Below are positions 31,328-40,903 of a stretch of DNA of 64,000 bases, in pieces. Origin of the DNA: a virus. The stretch lies in IMG/VR virus record IMGVR_UViG_3300023202_000163, positions 1-64,000 of that record; one strand, 5' to 3'. The translations under genes and the position numbers were made by a program. Position 1 is the first letter of the stretch. Every line of letters begins with the position of its first letter. The notes under the pieces were generated by a model. That model ran no database searches, was not told the origin of the DNA, and saw only the letters and a program-made list of their open reading frames with translations.

Positions 31328-34300
31328 ATGAAGTTTAATTTTGAAAATTCGCATCATTCTAGAAAAAGTGCCTACGGCAGAAGAGATTCTAGGGAAGGTC
31401 TGGGGAAAGTTGTACAGGCCAATATAGGTGGGTCTCGCGGCACCGGCGGTACCGGTGGTGGCGGGGGTGGTGGCTTTCCTGGGAGTGGTTCAGGAAATAA
31501 TTTGACCTCAGGGGGACAATATGATGTCACTAGGTATAACCCTGTACATGACCATCTAGAAATAGGATCATTAATTGAAGACTGGATGCCCCGAGACGCC
31601 TCAGGGCTTCATCAGATGTGGAGATTAATATATTTAAGAGATGCTATTGTAGGGCCTTCTATAGACCTATACAGCAATCTTCCGTACAGCGAATACAGAC
31701 TAACAGGTATAGATGATCCGGAAATACTTCGCGTATACCAAGATACGATGGAGCGATTGGACATTTCTACAATGATGCCTGAATTAGTTAAAGAGTTCCT
31801 AACTATAGGAAAATTTTGTTCCTCTTTAATTTTTGATAGTAAGCAAGGATCGTTTATTGATTGGACCCACCACGATCCGGACTTTCTTAGGATAGAGCCT
31901 ATTCCAGTTAGGGGTTTTGATCCTAAAGTTGATTTGGTGGCATCGCCCGCTTTAAAGAATTTTATTCATTCTATGGATGATAGAGATTTAGCCGTAAAGG
32001 AGCAGTTACCTGAAGAGTATTTGAGAGAACTAGAAAAGCAAGGTACGTACAAATTAAATCCGTTAAGCACTTTGTTCGTACCGAGAAGAGCGTCTCCTTA
32101 TGATTTTGTAGGTTGTGTTACTGGTGACACTTTATTGTCCACGGATAAGGGCTTTATCCGTATTTCTGAAATCCCTAATATTTATCCTTCTCGTGGAGAT
32201 GGCAAACTGGAAGCGGTTTCAATACAGGTTCCCGCTATTGCTGGGCAGGATACGGCTACGCACTGGGTAGACAAAGGAGAGCAGCCCACTAAAGGGCTTA
32301 TTACAGAGCATGGATATAGACTTACAGGGACATTGGACCACCCCGTGCTAACCCTAGACACCAGAACTTGTCAATCCTGTTGGGTTCCGTTGTCTGAAAT
32401 TAGTGAGGGCTCTATTATTGCTTTGAATAAGAAAGAAATTTGGCCGGATATAGACGTTGTGTTTGAGAGTACTCCTGTACAGCCTTCAGCAAATAACGCC
32501 AAAATTCACGTAATCCCACAGACTATGACACAGGAGCTTGCTTTAATTTTAGGTTATCTAACTTCCGAAGGTTATGTGAGAGAGGATAAAATCTCTTTTT
32601 CTAATTCAAACCCAGAAGTGCTTGAGGATTTCTTGTCTGCTTTCAGGTTATGTTTTCCTACATATGAGCCTTGTGTGGGCAAACCCAGAGAAAATGGACT
32701 AAAAGAAATAACGATAGCAAGCGTGCATATAACGCGCTTTTTGCATAGTCTTGGACTAGCTCCAGTTAGGGCACACCAGAAGGAAATTCCCTGGTCCGTT
32801 CTACAATCCACTAAGAATAGTATGGCAGCTTATCTGTCTGGACTATTTGAAGGAGATGGGACAACACGAGCAGACGAATGCGGTCTTACGTCTAAATCTG
32901 AAGAACTTATTAGACAAACTCAAGTAGTTCTGTTGAACTTTGGTATACTGTGCAGTATTTCTTCTCCTTTGGAAGGAGTGTGGTTCTTGCGCATGAGCGG
33001 CTCACAGTACGACCTGTTTCACAAGAAAATAGGCTTTAGAAGCTCCGCCAAAACGCACGAGTCTACACGCCGTGGTAGACGACCTAAAGGATTTAATAAA
33101 CTTCCAGGTCTAGAGGCTTATGTAAGGAAATTGGTAAAAGACAGGAGAGTGTCTGTTGGTACTTATATAAACGATGAAGGTAATACAGTAAAAGCTTCTG
33201 TAAAAACTAAAACATATGGTTGGTTTAATACTCGCTCTAACGTGTATAGAGGAATTTCTTGGCTTCGTTCTATTTCGGTATCTGAAGCCAACAAAGTACA
33301 GAATTTTGTTGACCAAACTTTGCACTGGGAAATGGTTTCCGAAACCTCGGACGAAGGCACACAGCGTGTTTATGATTTAGTTGTGCCCAATTCTCACGCT
33401 TTTACGTCAAACGGTATTGTTAGTCATAACACAAGTTTTCTTACAAGGATTGTCTCCTTCTGGGCCCTAGAAAAATCTCTAATCGAAAGCACGGTTACCA
33501 ACGCCAGAAGACGTACTCGCTCTATACTTCACGTAAACGCAGGTTTAGAAAATTTGTGGGAACCAACAGAAGAAGAGCTAGAAGCTATTTCTGGACTATT
33601 TATTCAAGCGGACGAGGATCCGGTTGGGGCTGTTGTTACCACCCGCACAGGGGTTGAGACAAGTGAAATACGAGGAGGAGGAGATTTCTGGAAACTTTCA
33701 GATGAGTGGGCATTTTTGACTGAAGGTAAAATGAGAGCACTTGGTATTTCAGATGCGTTCCTTTGTCTGTCAGGAGATACGTATATTCCTACGGTTGACA
33801 GAGGTATTGTAAAGATTAGAGATTTCTTAGATAAAACTAGAATTAAAAATTTCAAAGAATCTATACCTGTAGACGCTAGAAATATCACTGTAAGCTCACA
33901 ATACGGTCTTGGCCATGTAGATTCTTGGGTTTACAGCGGAAAGAAAAAAGTATACAAGTTAACTACGGATTTTGGTTATGGTCTTAGTGCAACCAAAGAG
34001 CACCGTTTTCCAGTTCTTCGTGATGGGGGCGTTACATGGGAGCCTTTGGAAAATATTCAAAAGAATGACCATGTGATAATACCCACCAACAAATGTGTTA
34101 GAAATACTCCGCTATCCTTGGATAGGAAAATAAAAAGGAGCTGCATAGAAAAAATTCCCAACTCCAAGAAGATAAACTTACCGACTGAAATGACCCCTAG
34201 TTTGGCCTTTTTACTAGGGGGCGTGGTTTCCGAAGGTGTTATTTTCGATAAGCATATAAGATTTACCAACAGCTCTCAAAAATTTATTAAAAGCTTTAAT

Positions 34301-36106
34301 GATAAGGTTAAAGAAGTTTTAGGAATAGAGTGCTCTTTTTACACTAAAAAAGCTGTTGGGGACCTGTATATAAACGGCATTAAAACAGTTAGTGGAAAAG
34401 ATTGTGTGGAGGCCAGTATACATAGTGTGAAAGCTGTTGAATTATTTGCTAACTTGGGTGCTAAAAAGAATACAAACGGCTTAGGGCGTAAAAACTCTCA
34501 TGTAAAGAACATCCCTTGGTCTATTATGGAAGCCGATGAGCAATCTCAATTATCGTTTTTAGCCGCGTATCTTGAAGGAGACGGTACTGTTTCTACTAGT
34601 AAAAGAACTATAGCTTTCTATTCATTCTCTGATGAAATTAGGAAACAAATTCAAGTTATGTTAGCAACCCACGGAATTATATCAGTACGGAGAGGAAAAG
34701 CCGTTTCTGTGCATGGTCCATTTGCTATTCGTCTTATGACTATGTTGAGGCCATATCTTTTAGACAAAAACAAAGAGTTTAAAGCATTAAAGCTTCATCA
34801 CAATAGATTTGGAATACCCTCTAAACAATTTATTGAAAAACTTGAAAAAAGAATCGTGAAAGTAACTAATAGGGGTGTTCATTTCTTAGACGATGAAGGG
34901 GGAGATATTTTTATTAAAAATTGGGTGGCTTCACTGCCACCAGAAATTTTGAACTATGAGAAGTATACAGAAGGGGAATATACAGATTGGCTTAATATGG
35001 TGAGAAAGGTTGATAAAACTGTCTATGGAACCTTAATAAATCTTTTTGAACAAGAATACTTCTTTGACACTGTTAGTTCGGTGGAGTACGACAGAGAAAT
35101 AGATACTTATGACTTAATGATGAATTCGAATTATGATCGCTCTTTTGTGGCTTCTGGAATTTTGACACATAATAGTGGAGATGCAAGTTACAATAACATG
35201 GAAACCGCCCTGTCGGTATTTATGGAAACTCTCAGAACGCTGAGAACATATATGGATCGTCGTATTTTTTACGAGAAGATTTTTGCTACCCTGGCTAGGG
35301 TACACGGTTTCACGAAAAAAGACGCAAAAAGCAGAGGACCGAATAATCTTCGAAGAACGATGAATTATAAGAAGGCTTTAAGTATTCCAAAAGAAGATCT
35401 TCTTATGCCTAAAATTGTCTGGGATAAAAAACTTCAGCCCGAAGGTGATATGAACTTTATGGAAATGCTTCGAACGGCGGATGAGGCTGGAGTACCTGTT
35501 ACTATGAAACAATGGGCCTCAGGAGCTGGATTAAATCTTGAAGAAATGATGGAAGATTTGAACGAAGACGCGCAATATAGAAAAAAAATTGCTGAATGGA
35601 GAAAACAGTTTACTGGCGATCAAGCAATGGAGCAAGAAGTATTATCTGGAGAAGGGCTACGTTCAATTCCTATATGGGACGAAAAAAATAACTTTGTTGC
35701 TCTGTCTTCTACAGAAGCTATAGATATTTTAGAGCATTTCATGGAAAATAGAAGAAACATGCTAAAGCTGACAAGTGCTGACGAGACGATGCGTACTATT
35801 AGCGCCATGGTTGACGGGCACGCTCTGAAAACTGAATTAATGGCATATCTATTAAGAAGGCTTGGAGTAAAAACTGATCTTCCTATAGAAGAAAGAGCAG
35901 TGGACGCAATAGGGGAACATCTTCTTAAGATAGGAAAATCTTCCGAGTCCTCTAAAGTTAAAAAAGCAGTACATGCGGAGTTTCAGACTTTAGCTCGCGT
36001 TATGTCTAAAGATATACCTAAGGAAAGAAAACTAGCCTTGTTGGAGGGGATGTCAAACCGTCAAGATATGTCTCCATTCACACCGAAAGCCGTTACTGGA
36101 GTATAG
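31328..36106 (+). CDS. Portal protein with two inteins
   Basis: The 1592-residue precursor yields a mature protein of 683 residues. A flexible Gly-rich segment occupies about residues 35-60 (TGGTGGGGGGGFPGSGSG). It continues with LRDAIVGPSIDLYSNLPYSE and YDPHHPDFLRIEP-type segments seen in portal proteins of large myoviruses. After splicing, RALGISDAFL|SGDASYNNMETALSVFME restores a signature region of such portals. The portal forms the dodecameric vertex through which DNA enters. Position after terL and before the prohead protease and capsid genes supports the call. Both inteins must splice for assembly. Confidence 0.88.
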   Translation: MKFNFENSHHSRKSAYGRRDSREGLGKVVQANIGGSRGTGGTGGGGGGGFPGSGSGNNLTSGGQYDVTRYNPVHDHLEIGSLIEDWMPRDASGLHQMWRLIYLRDAIVGPSIDLYSNLPYSEYRLTGIDDPEILRVYQDTMERLDISTMMPELVKEFLTIGKFCSSLIFDSKQGSFIDWTHHDPDFLRIEPIPVRGFDPKVDLVASPALKNFIHSMDDRDLAVKEQLPEEYLRELEKQGTYKLNPLSTLFVPRRASPYDFVGCVTGDTLLSTDKGFIRISEIPNIYPSRGDGKLEAVSIQVPAIAGQDTATHWVDKGEQPTKGLITEHGYRLTGTLDHPVLTLDTRTCQSCWVPLSEISEGSIIALNKKEIWPDIDVVFESTPVQPSANNAKIHVIPQTMTQELALILGYLTSEGYVREDKISFSNSNPEVLEDFLSAFRLCFPTYEPCVGKPRENGLKEITIASVHITRFLHSLGLAPVRAHQKEIPWSVLQSTKNSMAAYLSGLFEGDGTTRADECGLTSKSEELIRQTQVVLLNFGILCSISSPLEGVWFLRMSGSQYDLFHKKIGFRSSAKTHESTRRGRRPKGFNKLPGLEAYVRKLVKDRRVSVGTYINDEGNTVKASVKTKTYGWFNTRSNVYRGISWLRSISVSEANKVQNFVDQTLHWEMVSETSDEGTQRVYDLVVPNSHAFTSNGIVSHNTSFLTRIVSFWALEKSLIESTVTNARRRTRSILHVNAGLENLWEPTEEELEAISGLFIQADEDPVGAVVTTRTGVETSEIRGGGDFWKLSDEWAFLTEGKMRALGISDAFLCLSGDTYIPTVDRGIVKIRDFLDKTRIKNFKESIPVDARNITVSSQYGLGHVDSWVYSGKKKVYKLTTDFGYGLSATKEHRFPVLRDGGVTWEPLENIQKNDHVIIPTNKCVRNTPLSLDRKIKRSCIEKIPNSKKINLPTEMTPSLAFLLGGVVSEGVIFDKHIRFTNSSQKFIKSFNDKVKEVLGIECSFYTKKAVGDLYINGIKTVSGKDCVEASIHSVKAVELFANLGAKKNTNGLGRKNSHVKNIPWSIMEADEQSQLSFLAAYLEGDGTVSTSKRTIAFYSFSDEIRKQIQVMLATHGIISVRRGKAVSVHGPFAIRLMTMLRPYLLDKNKEFKALKLHHNRFGIPSKQFIEKLEKRIVKVTNRGVHFLDDEGGDIFIKNWVASLPPEILNYEKYTEGEYTDWLNMVRKVDKTVYGTLINLFEQEYFFDTVSSVEYDREIDTYDLMMNSNYDRSFVASGILTHNSGDASYNNMETALSVFMETLRTLRTYMDRRIFYEKIFATLARVHGFTKKDAKSRGPNNLRRTMNYKKALSIPKEDLLMPKIVWDKKLQPEGDMNFMEMLRTADEAGVPVTMKQWASGAGLNLEEMMEDLNEDAQYRKKIAEWRKQFTGDQAMEQEVLSGEGLRSIPIWDEKNNFVALSSTEAIDILEHFMENRRNMLKLTSADETMRTISAMVDGHALKTELMAYLLRRLGVKTDLPIEERAVDAIGEHLLKIGKSSESSKVKKAVHAEFQTLARVMSKDIPKERKLALLEGMSNRQDMSPFTPKAVTGV
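32114..33430 (+). mobile_element. LAGLIDADG intein 5 in portal (439 aa)
   Basis: Residues 263-701. Block A is CVTGDTLLSTDKGFIRI, block B is LTGTLDHPVLTL, and the end is HAFTSNGIVSHN before Thr702. LAGLIDADG helices are LALILGYLTSEGYV and MAAYLSGLFEGDGTT. Junction codons are TGT at 32114-32116 and AAC at 33428-33430. Threonine as the +1 residue is a permitted but less usual choice. Confidence 0.95.
33764..35173 (+). mobile_element. LAGLIDADG intein 6 in portal (470 aa)
   Basis: Residues 813-1282. Block A is CLSGDTYIPTVDRGIVKI, block B is ATKEHRFPVLRDG, and the end is SFVASGILTHN before Ser1283. LAGLIDADG helices are LAFLLGGVVSEGVI and LSFLAAYLEGDGTVS. Junction codons are TGT at 33764-33766 and AAT at 35171-35173. 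Confidence 0.95.
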
Positions 36107-36109
36107 ATA

Positions 36110-37087
36110 GTGGAACCTAAAAAATATCAATTTAAAAATATAGCACCAGAATTAAGCGTTAAGATGTTTGAAGATCATGCCCTATTGTATGAATCTTACG
36201 TTGAGCGCTTAAACAGCACTATGGAGAAACTTTCTAACCCTTACGACCCAGAATTAATCAGATCGGCAGCTACTTCTGGGGGCCCATTCCGCGGGATGCA
36301 TGAGGACAGAACATATTTAACCAACGCTGTTTTATTGCACGAATTGTTTTTTGAAAACGTTATACTACCTCCTGATAGCCCGCCTATGACTGTAGGTCCT
36401 ATGTTTTCTTCCTTGCTTCAGGAATATTATCCTAATTTAAAAGCTTCTGACTTTTGGTCCCATATAGTGAAACCTATTGCCAAAGCAGCAAGAGGTTGGT
36501 GTATAGTAGGCTGGGATACTATTCAAGCCAAATTAACGGTTTGCATGATAGACGATCATAATACTAATATAATTATAGGGTGCTATCCATTATTGGTAAT
36601 TGATGTCTGGGAACACGCTTACACACAGCAATATGGAATTGATATAGGAACCTATTTAGACCATCTTTATCGAAGCGTAAATTGGAGCGTAGTGGAACAC
36701 AGAGTTGCTACGGTACATAGTGCTTCCGAAATGATGCGAACGGCTGTGCCTGAGGAAGCTGAGGATTATATCAGGGATATGCAGAAGCAACACAGAGAAG
36801 ATTCTGAATTTGGCTTCCCTGATGAAAATTATTTTGAAAGTGGAGAACTGCCGCAAGGAGGAGGGCTGGATACTAGGCAAGAAGAGGCTATTAAACAAAA
36901 CCCCAGAGTACATAGTTCTGTAACCACCGCAGATTTGGAAGCTGCTTACGATAAAATTAAATTATTAAGTAAGGTAAGTTTTTCTCAAACTTTTGAAGAT
37001 TTATTTGACTCTGAGGTGAGAGGAAAAGATAAAGATTTTAGAGAAAAATTATGGTCTATGTTAAGAGAAGAACAGGAAGATAAATAA
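36110..37087 (+). CDS. Unknown head-module protein
   Basis: A 325-residue protein with a GTG start three bases after the portal stop. It is mostly helical; the middle has WSHIVKPIAKAARGWCIVGWD and IDDHNTNIIIGCYPLLVIDVWEHAY. The C-terminal third is acidic and charged. No family is recognised. Its tight coupling to the portal gene suggests a head or neck assembly part. Confidence 0.6.
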   Translation: MEPKKYQFKNIAPELSVKMFEDHALLYESYVERLNSTMEKLSNPYDPELIRSAATSGGPFRGMHEDRTYLTNAVLLHELFFENVILPPDSPPMTVGPMFSSLLQEYYPNLKASDFWSHIVKPIAKAARGWCIVGWDTIQAKLTVCMIDDHNTNIIIGCYPLLVIDVWEHAYTQQYGIDIGTYLDHLYRSVNWSVVEHRVATVHSASEMMRTAVPEEAEDYIRDMQKQHREDSEFGFPDENYFESGELPQGGGLDTRQEEAIKQNPRVHSSVTTADLEAAYDKIKLLSKVSFSQTFEDLFDSEVRGKDKDFREKLWSMLREEQEDK

Positions 37088-37089
37088 AG

Positions 37090-38025
37090 ATGAGCATCCA
37101 AAAAATTACACAGTTAGCGGGGCAAGCCATAGCCCTAGGATTTTCTGAAGAAATTATCAAATTAAACGAAGTTTTGGCGTTTGATATGAGATTCAATCTT
37201 AGACATCCTAAAATCGCAGCTATTTATATGCTAGAAACTCCTATAAACGGATGCCATTTTGAGGTAGTGAAAAGAGACGGAAATAGATATCACGTTGGCG
37301 GGGACATAGCTGCTAAAATTCTAGGCGAAGAAAAGGCATATATGTCTACGCTAGAAAATATAGCAAATCAAGCTAAGGAGCAGGCTGGCCTTATAAAACA
37401 ATTTTGCAGAAAATGTAGTTTATTTGATAAACTTTATCCCGAAGAGGCGCACGAACAAGCCATAAAAGAACGAGCCAAAGCTATGGAGGAGGAATATTTA
37501 AACGAAGCTGGAGGTATAATGGCAAGGCTTTCTAAAGCCGATACTATTCTTCCAAAAGCTCCCGTTCCCAATAAACCAAAAATAAATATTGCTCCCGAAG
37601 TAGCAGAAAGACTTCAAGCAAAGATTAGAGCGCACTGTGAAATACAATTTGCGGTTGCTCAGGCCCATATTCCTCATTGGATCGATTTCTTAATAAGCAA
37701 AGAAAAACAAGTTTTGGGGTCTAAAGAGTATTTTAAAGATTCGGACCCCACAGGGGTTTTGAGGTTGGAAGCTAGTGGTGGGAAAATAACTTTAACAAGA
37801 GAAGAAGAAATTATTGGGGAGTGGGATAATTATCAAGAGGCTAAAAATTTTCTAAGCCTTGGTCTGAATGCCCTCCCTAATGCCGTTCTTCCCGCGACAA
37901 AAACTTCCTACAAAAGAATTGTAGAGTCTATTTCTGCTGACGAAAATACATTAAAAAATGCTATAAGTGCGCAATTATCGAAAAATAATTGCTCCTCTGA
38001 GCTTTGGAATTATTTAAACGCATAA
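37090..38025 (+). CDS. Unknown head-module protein
   Basis: A 311-residue protein starting two bases after the previous stop. The first half is helical and ends in a possible metal site (FCRKCSLFDKLYPEEAHEQ). A long helical middle (AKAMEEEYLNEAGGIMARL) follows, and then a segment rich in Pro. The C-terminal part has strands (GVLRLEASGGKITLTREEE). Family unknown; head assembly is inferred from position. Confidence 0.55.
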   Translation: MSIQKITQLAGQAIALGFSEEIIKLNEVLAFDMRFNLRHPKIAAIYMLETPINGCHFEVVKRDGNRYHVGGDIAAKILGEEKAYMSTLENIANQAKEQAGLIKQFCRKCSLFDKLYPEEAHEQAIKERAKAMEEEYLNEAGGIMARLSKADTILPKAPVPNKPKINIAPEVAERLQAKIRAHCEIQFAVAQAHIPHWIDFLISKEKQVLGSKEYFKDSDPTGVLRLEASGGKITLTREEEIIGEWDNYQEAKNFLSLGLNALPNAVLPATKTSYKRIVESISADENTLKNAISAQLSKNNCSSELWNYLNA

Positions 38026-38077
38026 TTTACAGGCGAAGCTCTTATATCTACTGTAGTACATACTGCGGGAGATAAAA

Positions 38078-38821
38078 GTGTCTAATGAGCCCCATATAGT
38101 GTTAGGTGAGGTAGTGTCTGCTACTTCCACGGTAGAAGCATACAAAAAAAATTATAAATATGAGAAAAGTAACGGAATTACCGCCAGCGTTTTGGAGGGT
38201 AAAAATACTTCCGCTTCCGGATCTTTTAAAAGAGATATTGATGTTTCTTGGTTAGCAGCCGCTGCCGATACTTATCATATAAGCGCGGATATAAATGATT
38301 ACGTTATTGTTGACATACCTTCTGTTACAATAGATATACCTAATAGAAATCTACAAGCATTTCCTTACGAAGAAGTATCATACTTCGATAATATGCAAGG
38401 AAGTCTAGTTTACCAGACTTTTGTTGGCAGGCCTACGCATATAGACCACCAAAATTCCAACCCCGTGGAGGCCAAAGGTGTACATTTCGATGCCGCCTTG
38501 CAGTATGTCCCTAAATACAATGTTTGGAAAATACGAACGCTTGCGGGCTTTGATAGAACCAAAGATCATAAACTTGTGGCTGACATATTAAGTGGGCGCA
38601 GCAATGGTTATTCTATGGGAGCACTTGTCCAAAATTTCGTCTGTTCTAACTGCGGGAAAGTAGAAACTGTGAAAAACCCATGTAGATGTATGGCAATGGG
38701 AAAGGGTTCTATAATCGATGGAAGACTAGTTTACCAGCTTTGTGCTGGCGTGCAATATTTTGAACAATCTTCTGTATCCGATCCAGCAGATCCCACAGCT
38801 ATTTCAGACTCTGTGCGGTAA
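38078..38821 (+). CDS. Probable prohead maturation protease
   Basis: The 247-residue product starts at a GTG. The region VGRPTHIDHQNSNPVEAKG (about 117-135) resembles the catalytic His motif of phage prohead proteases (D/N-H-N followed by a small-residue strand with KG). GRSNGYSMGALVQ (about 178-190) resembles the catalytic Ser motif (SMG). A possible zinc site (VCSNCGKV and CRC) follows. These proteases cleave scaffold and capsid during maturation. Its place between portal and scaffold/capsid genes fits. The match is by motif and synteny only. Confidence 0.6.
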   Translation: MSNEPHIVLGEVVSATSTVEAYKKNYKYEKSNGITASVLEGKNTSASGSFKRDIDVSWLAAAADTYHISADINDYVIVDIPSVTIDIPNRNLQAFPYEEVSYFDNMQGSLVYQTFVGRPTHIDHQNSNPVEAKGVHFDAALQYVPKYNVWKIRTLAGFDRTKDHKLVADILSGRSNGYSMGALVQNFVCSNCGKVETVKNPCRCMAMGKGSIIDGRLVYQLCAGVQYFEQSSVSDPADPTAISDSVR

Positions 38822-38840
38822 TTACAGGAAATTTAACCTA

Positions 38841-40028
38841 ATGTCATATAATCCTGAAAAAATAGAGGCTGGAAAAGGACCTACCAGAACACAAGGGCCT
38901 GGAAAGGCTAGTGACACTGTTAGAACTATGCGGAAAGTTAGCCGCGAACAAAATATGGGAGGTCCATCAGGAGGCCCTCAGGGCACAAAAAAAGGGAAAA
39001 AGGGCTATACACGAAAACAAAAACATAAGGGGCAAGATACCGCGCAGAGCGGAGAGCTTACAGAAGTGGATGAGACTTTTAGGCATATGAATTTTCCCCT
39101 TGCCCAAAACTGGGATGATTACGCTGAAGCAAGGCCTTGTGGCGAAGGAGAAGATCCTAGAATTGGGCACTGTAATCCCAATACTTCTCCTCCTAGTGAG
39201 CCTGAAGAAATTATGCTGGAAGATGAATATGTACCTGAAGAAATTATGCTGGAAGATGAATATGTACCTGATGATAAATTAATAAATTTGATAGAAAGCC
39301 CCAGCGAATGGAAGCAACCTTCACCCAGAGATAGAGGGAGAGATGACATGAGTTTTTACGATAGAACCACATTACATGGTAATAAAATTTCCGCCAATTG
39401 GGGAAGTCTCGTAGAATCTCGTCCTTGTGGGGACCAAGAAAAGTATCCAGAAAAGTGCGGAGAAGACTCTGATGGATCTTCTAATTATCCAGCTATAAAA
39501 GCCCCCAAAGCTCCCTCTTATCCGCAGCAAACCGGTAGACCTCCTCGACCTCTTAACGATTACGATAGGCAATGGCACGATGTTGCTTATTACTTAGGCG
39601 ATACAGATTCGTATTCAGAACTAAAAGAGAGGGCTGAGGATTTAGGCCTGCACGGAACAGACACCGAAGAACTTGTAGATTATTTGGTTGACGAACAAAT
39701 GCCAGTTTATGAAGCTTTAGAAATTTTACAAGATCATTATCAAGAAAAATGGGAAAAAGAAAATCCTGATCCATATAAAGGAACAGCCATGTTTAGAATA
39801 GCAGCAGATCTTAGTTGGTCTACTCATAAACCAGAAACTTTTGAAGATACAGGAGAGGATGGTTCCTTTCCCGCCTGGGGACTTAAATCTATCATAGACA
39901 GAGGCGTAAAGCCTCACGAGAAGCCCAAGGGTGATAAGAATATAAATCCGGATACGCAAACACAAAGGAGAAAGATTTCTAAGAAAAGTTTTAAATCTTA
40001 TTCAATGTTTGAAGATTTTAATGAGTAA
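38841..40028 (+). CDS. Unknown acidic, low-complexity structural protein
   Basis: A 395-residue protein; the ATG at 38841, after ACAGGAAA, is chosen because the longer frame overlaps the protease gene. The first 150 residues are Gly, Lys and Pro rich. A perfect tandem duplication EEIMLEDEYVP occurs near residues 126-147 (39206-39271). Two segments RPCGEGEDPRIGHC and RPCGDQEKYPEKCG repeat a C-G-[D/E]..C pattern that is also seen in the tail of the CCA-enzyme fusion. The C-terminal part is helical (YSELKERAEDLGLHG, DYLVDEQMPVYEALEIL). Function is unknown. Confidence 0.6.
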   Translation: MSYNPEKIEAGKGPTRTQGPGKASDTVRTMRKVSREQNMGGPSGGPQGTKKGKKGYTRKQKHKGQDTAQSGELTEVDETFRHMNFPLAQNWDDYAEARPCGEGEDPRIGHCNPNTSPPSEPEEIMLEDEYVPEEIMLEDEYVPDDKLINLIESPSEWKQPSPRDRGRDDMSFYDRTTLHGNKISANWGSLVESRPCGDQEKYPEKCGEDSDGSSNYPAIKAPKAPSYPQQTGRPPRPLNDYDRQWHDVAYYLGDTDSYSELKERAEDLGLHGTDTEELVDYLVDEQMPVYEALEILQDHYQEKWEKENPDPYKGTAMFRIAADLSWSTHKPETFEDTGEDGSFPAWGLKSIIDRGVKPHEKPKGDKNINPDTQTQRRKISKKSFKSYSMFEDFNE

Positions 40029-40094
40029 TAATTAAAGTTTCGTTTTAATTTACCGATAAGTAAATATATTTTAATTTGGGGATTTGAGGATTTA

Positions 40095-40742
40095 ATGATG
40101 AATGATAAAAAACCTTATGGAATTATTTACGTTTTAACAAGTCCGAGTGGGAAGCAATATGTTGGGCAGACTGTGCAGTCTGTGGAAAAAAGACTACTGT
40201 CTCACAAATCAGAAGCTAAAAAAAGTAGATCTGAACATTTACCTTTATACAGAGCAATAAAAAAATATGGAATAAATGCATTCACTTATGAAACTATAGA
40301 TAAAGCGTATAGTAGAGAAGAGTTGGATTTCTTAGAAAAACACCATATTTCTACATTAGGTACGCAAGAAACTGGATTAAACGTAGATGCGGGAGGCAGA
40401 GGCCGAAGCGGATTTAAACTAAATGATAAACAGACAGAGGCATTATATATATCAAACAGTAAACCAAAAACAAAAGAGCATAAAGCTAATATATCTAGGT
40501 CACACAAAGGAATGAAAAAACCTTGGGTTTGTACTCGAAATAAACAAGGATTAAGCAAAGAAACAAGACAAAAAATTAGTGAAACTCTTAAACAGTTTAA
40601 TTCTAAAAGAAAAGAAAATGAAATATTTCCACATGGTGAACCTCGTGGATATTGGCGCGGGTGTAAATGTGTTATGTGTAAAAAGGCGGCAGCCTCTTAT
40701 GCTTTGAACAATAAAAAGAATAGGAAAAGAAGAAATGGATGA
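40095..40742 (+). CDS. GIY-YIG homing endonuclease
   Basis: The 215-residue protein opens with the GIY-YIG nuclease fold: GIIYVLTSPSGKQYVGQT (9-26) holds the GIY and YVG motifs, followed by LYRAIKKYGINAFTYE. The middle has NUMOD3-like DNA-binding repeats (KTKEHKANISRSHKG and SKETRQKISETLKQF). The end has CKCVMCKKAA, a possible zinc knuckle. It resembles T4 Seg-type free-standing homing endonucleases. The 66-base gap upstream is AT-rich. Its stop overlaps a 46-codon ORF. Since no intron is evident, it is probably a free-standing mobile gene in the head module. Confidence 0.88.
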   Translation: MMNDKKPYGIIYVLTSPSGKQYVGQTVQSVEKRLLSHKSEAKKSRSEHLPLYRAIKKYGINAFTYETIDKAYSREELDFLEKHHISTLGTQETGLNVDAGGRGRSGFKLNDKQTEALYISNSKPKTKEHKANISRSHKGMKKPWVCTRNKQGLSKETRQKISETLKQFNSKRKENEIFPHGEPRGYWRGCKCVMCKKAAASYALNNKKNRKRRNG

Positions 40743-40875
40743 ACGATCAAAAAAATTAGCTGGTGGTCTTAAGTGGAGTGTTTTAGGATACGGACATGGC
40801 GGGCAGCACTACAACCCCCACGTCTCAAAACCCGTTGCTTTGGAACCTATCGGCGAAGAAGGCGGCTATCATTGA
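40735..40875 (+). CDS. 46-codon ORF, possible 5' part of a split gene
   Basis: ATG at 40735 follows AGGAAAAGAAGA, a good RBS, and overlaps the endonuclease stop (ATGGATGA). The 46-residue product begins MDERSKKLAGGLKWSVLGYG and ends EEGGYH at a TGA that lies inside a perfect palindrome. It is rich in Gly and aromatic residues, like the in-frame sequence upstream of the zinc-ribbon ORF downstream (PPPDYGGSYGLYSDGD). The simplest reading is a short gene; the more interesting one is the N-terminal part of a protein continued at 40904-41239. Confidence 0.5.
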   Translation: MDERSKKLAGGLKWSVLGYGHGGQHYNPHVSKPVALEPIGEEGGYH

Positions 40876-40896
40876 CCCCGCGGGGTCAATGATAGC
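40865..40896. repeat. Perfect 32-base palindrome over a stop codon
   Basis: GCTATCATTGACCCC is followed directly by its reverse complement GGGGTCAATGATAGC with GC between them, giving a 16-pair self-complementary element. It contains the TGA (40873-40875) of the preceding ORF. It lacks an immediate T-run, so it is not a standard terminator. Confidence 0.9.
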
Positions 40897-40903
40897 TTCT
40901 TAA

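Noticed and set aside
33110-33360. Extra minus-strand ORFs within portal intein 5
   Set aside because: Hydrophobic, Ser- and Ile-rich shadows of the intein coding strand without start signals.
38742-38840. Longer start for the gene ending at 40028
   Set aside because: It would overlap the protease gene by about 80 bases; the ATG at 38841 follows a suitable RBS directly after the protease stop.
40029-40742. Group I intron carrying the GIY-YIG gene
   Set aside because: The upstream gene has its own stop before the endonuclease, and no P3-P7 core could be recognised, so a free-standing endonuclease is simpler.
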